Made by a program: the position numbers and the translations under genes. The notes below the pieces were generated by a model. The model did not search any database and was not told where the DNA came from. It saw nothing but the letters and a program-made list of their open reading frames with translations. From assembly GCA_003694225.1 (NCBI GenBank), contig RFKT01000155.1, forward strand, positions 1-6,249: DNA of 6,249 nucleotides, in the 5' to 3' direction. This stretch comes from Candidatus Dadabacteria bacterium. GTDB lineage: Bacteria; Bdellovibrionota_C; UBA2361; J135. Below are positions 5,945 to 6,249 of this stretch, in pieces; the first letter of the stretch is position 1, and every line of letters begins with the position of its first letter.

Positions 5945-6249
5945 ATGACAAAGAAAAGGATTGGCATTCTTACAGGAGGAGGAGATTGCCCGGGGCTTAA
6001 CGCCGTGATTCGCGGGATTACAAAGGCCGCCATTAACCAGTACGGCTATGAGGTTATAGGATTTTATGACGGTTTTTTGGGAATGATAGAGGGGAGGTTT
6101 GATATCCTGAACGATCCGAAGGTATCGGGGATCCTTACACTTGGAGGAACTATCCTTGGCTCCAGCAATAAGGCGGATCCTTTTCAGTATGCAGTAAAGC
6201 AGCCTGATGGAAGTATAAAAACTGAGGATGTCTCTGATCAATGTATGGA
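5945..6249 (+). CDS. pfkA: 6-phosphofructokinase, 5' part (3' end outside window)
   Basis: The first 101 residues are present and the frame is open to the window edge. [24 protein letters not shown] is the phosphofructokinase N-terminus (residues 1-24). [10 protein letters not shown] at 10-19 forms the phosphate-binding loop, GFYDGFLG lies at 39-46 and GGTILGSSN at 67-75. The enzyme phosphorylates fructose 6-phosphate to the 1,6-bisphosphate in the cytoplasm, in glycolysis. The GGGDCPG form, in place of GGDAPG of E. coli PfkA, is found in the group that mixes ATP-dependent and pyrophosphate-dependent enzymes. The residue that usually decides donor use (the GGDD/GGDG region just past this point) lies beyond the window, so the phosphate donor cannot be called. 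Asn75 stands where E. coli PfkA has Arg72. It is probably transcribed separately from the pilin operon. Confidence 0.9.
   Translation, partial: MTKKRIGILTGGGDCPGLNAVIRGITKAAINQYGYEVIGFYDGFLGMIEGRFDILNDPKVSGILTLGGTILGSSNKADPFQYAVKQPDGSIKTEDVSDQCM

Noticed and set aside
5822..6241. 139-codon minus-strand frame
   Set aside because: It lies opposite the clearly recognisable phosphofructokinase start and its translation shows no known motif.

Overview
All recognisable genes in this window lie on the plus strand. The DNA is moderately AT-rich by eye, and the coding sequence favours AGG/AGA for Arg and ATA for Ile. A type IV pilus/type II secretion minor-pilin cluster implies a diderm (Gram-negative-type) bacterium. 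The codon preference and a Hef-like helicase would suit an anaerobic or thermophilic lineage, but nothing here fixes the phylum and no rRNA or tRNA is present.

Layout. (1) Positions 1-1569 hold the 3' part of a superfamily 2 DNA helicase related to the archaeal Hef / eukaryotic FANCM-MPH1 helicases. It lacks a C-terminal nuclease. (2) Positions 1570-1717 are a spacer with a small hairpin and a weak promoter candidate. (3) Positions 1718-5775 are a compact six-gene operon: two unrecognised single-pass membrane proteins, then four prepilin-like proteins in the order GspH/FimT-like, PilV/GspI-like, PilW/GspJ-like and PilX/GspK-like. Gaps are 8 and 6 bases; the later genes overlap by 11 and 8 bases or almost abut. 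(4) Positions 5776-5944 are an AT-rich spacer with no clear intrinsic terminator and a possible promoter. (5) From 5945 to the window end is the 5' part of a 6-phosphofructokinase gene, cut by the window edge.

How the genes work together. The four prepilin-like proteins match the set of minor pseudopilins (H-I-J-K; FimT/FimU-PilV-PilW-PilX) that assemble as a priming/tip complex for a type IV pilus or type II secretion pseudopilus. The last and largest, 487 residues, has a Cys-rich insert and a C-terminal region like that of other PilX-type proteins, so it is the best candidate for the exposed tip subunit. The two leading membrane proteins are probably accessory factors of the same machine, on operon evidence only. 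The helicase (DNA repair/recombination) and phosphofructokinase (glycolysis) are functionally unrelated neighbours.

Most worth a second look: the two unidentified membrane proteins, the Cys-rich insert in the PilX-like protein, the atypical cleavage site of the FimT-like protein, and the bacterial Hef-like helicase with an HTH-like segment inside its inter-domain insert.
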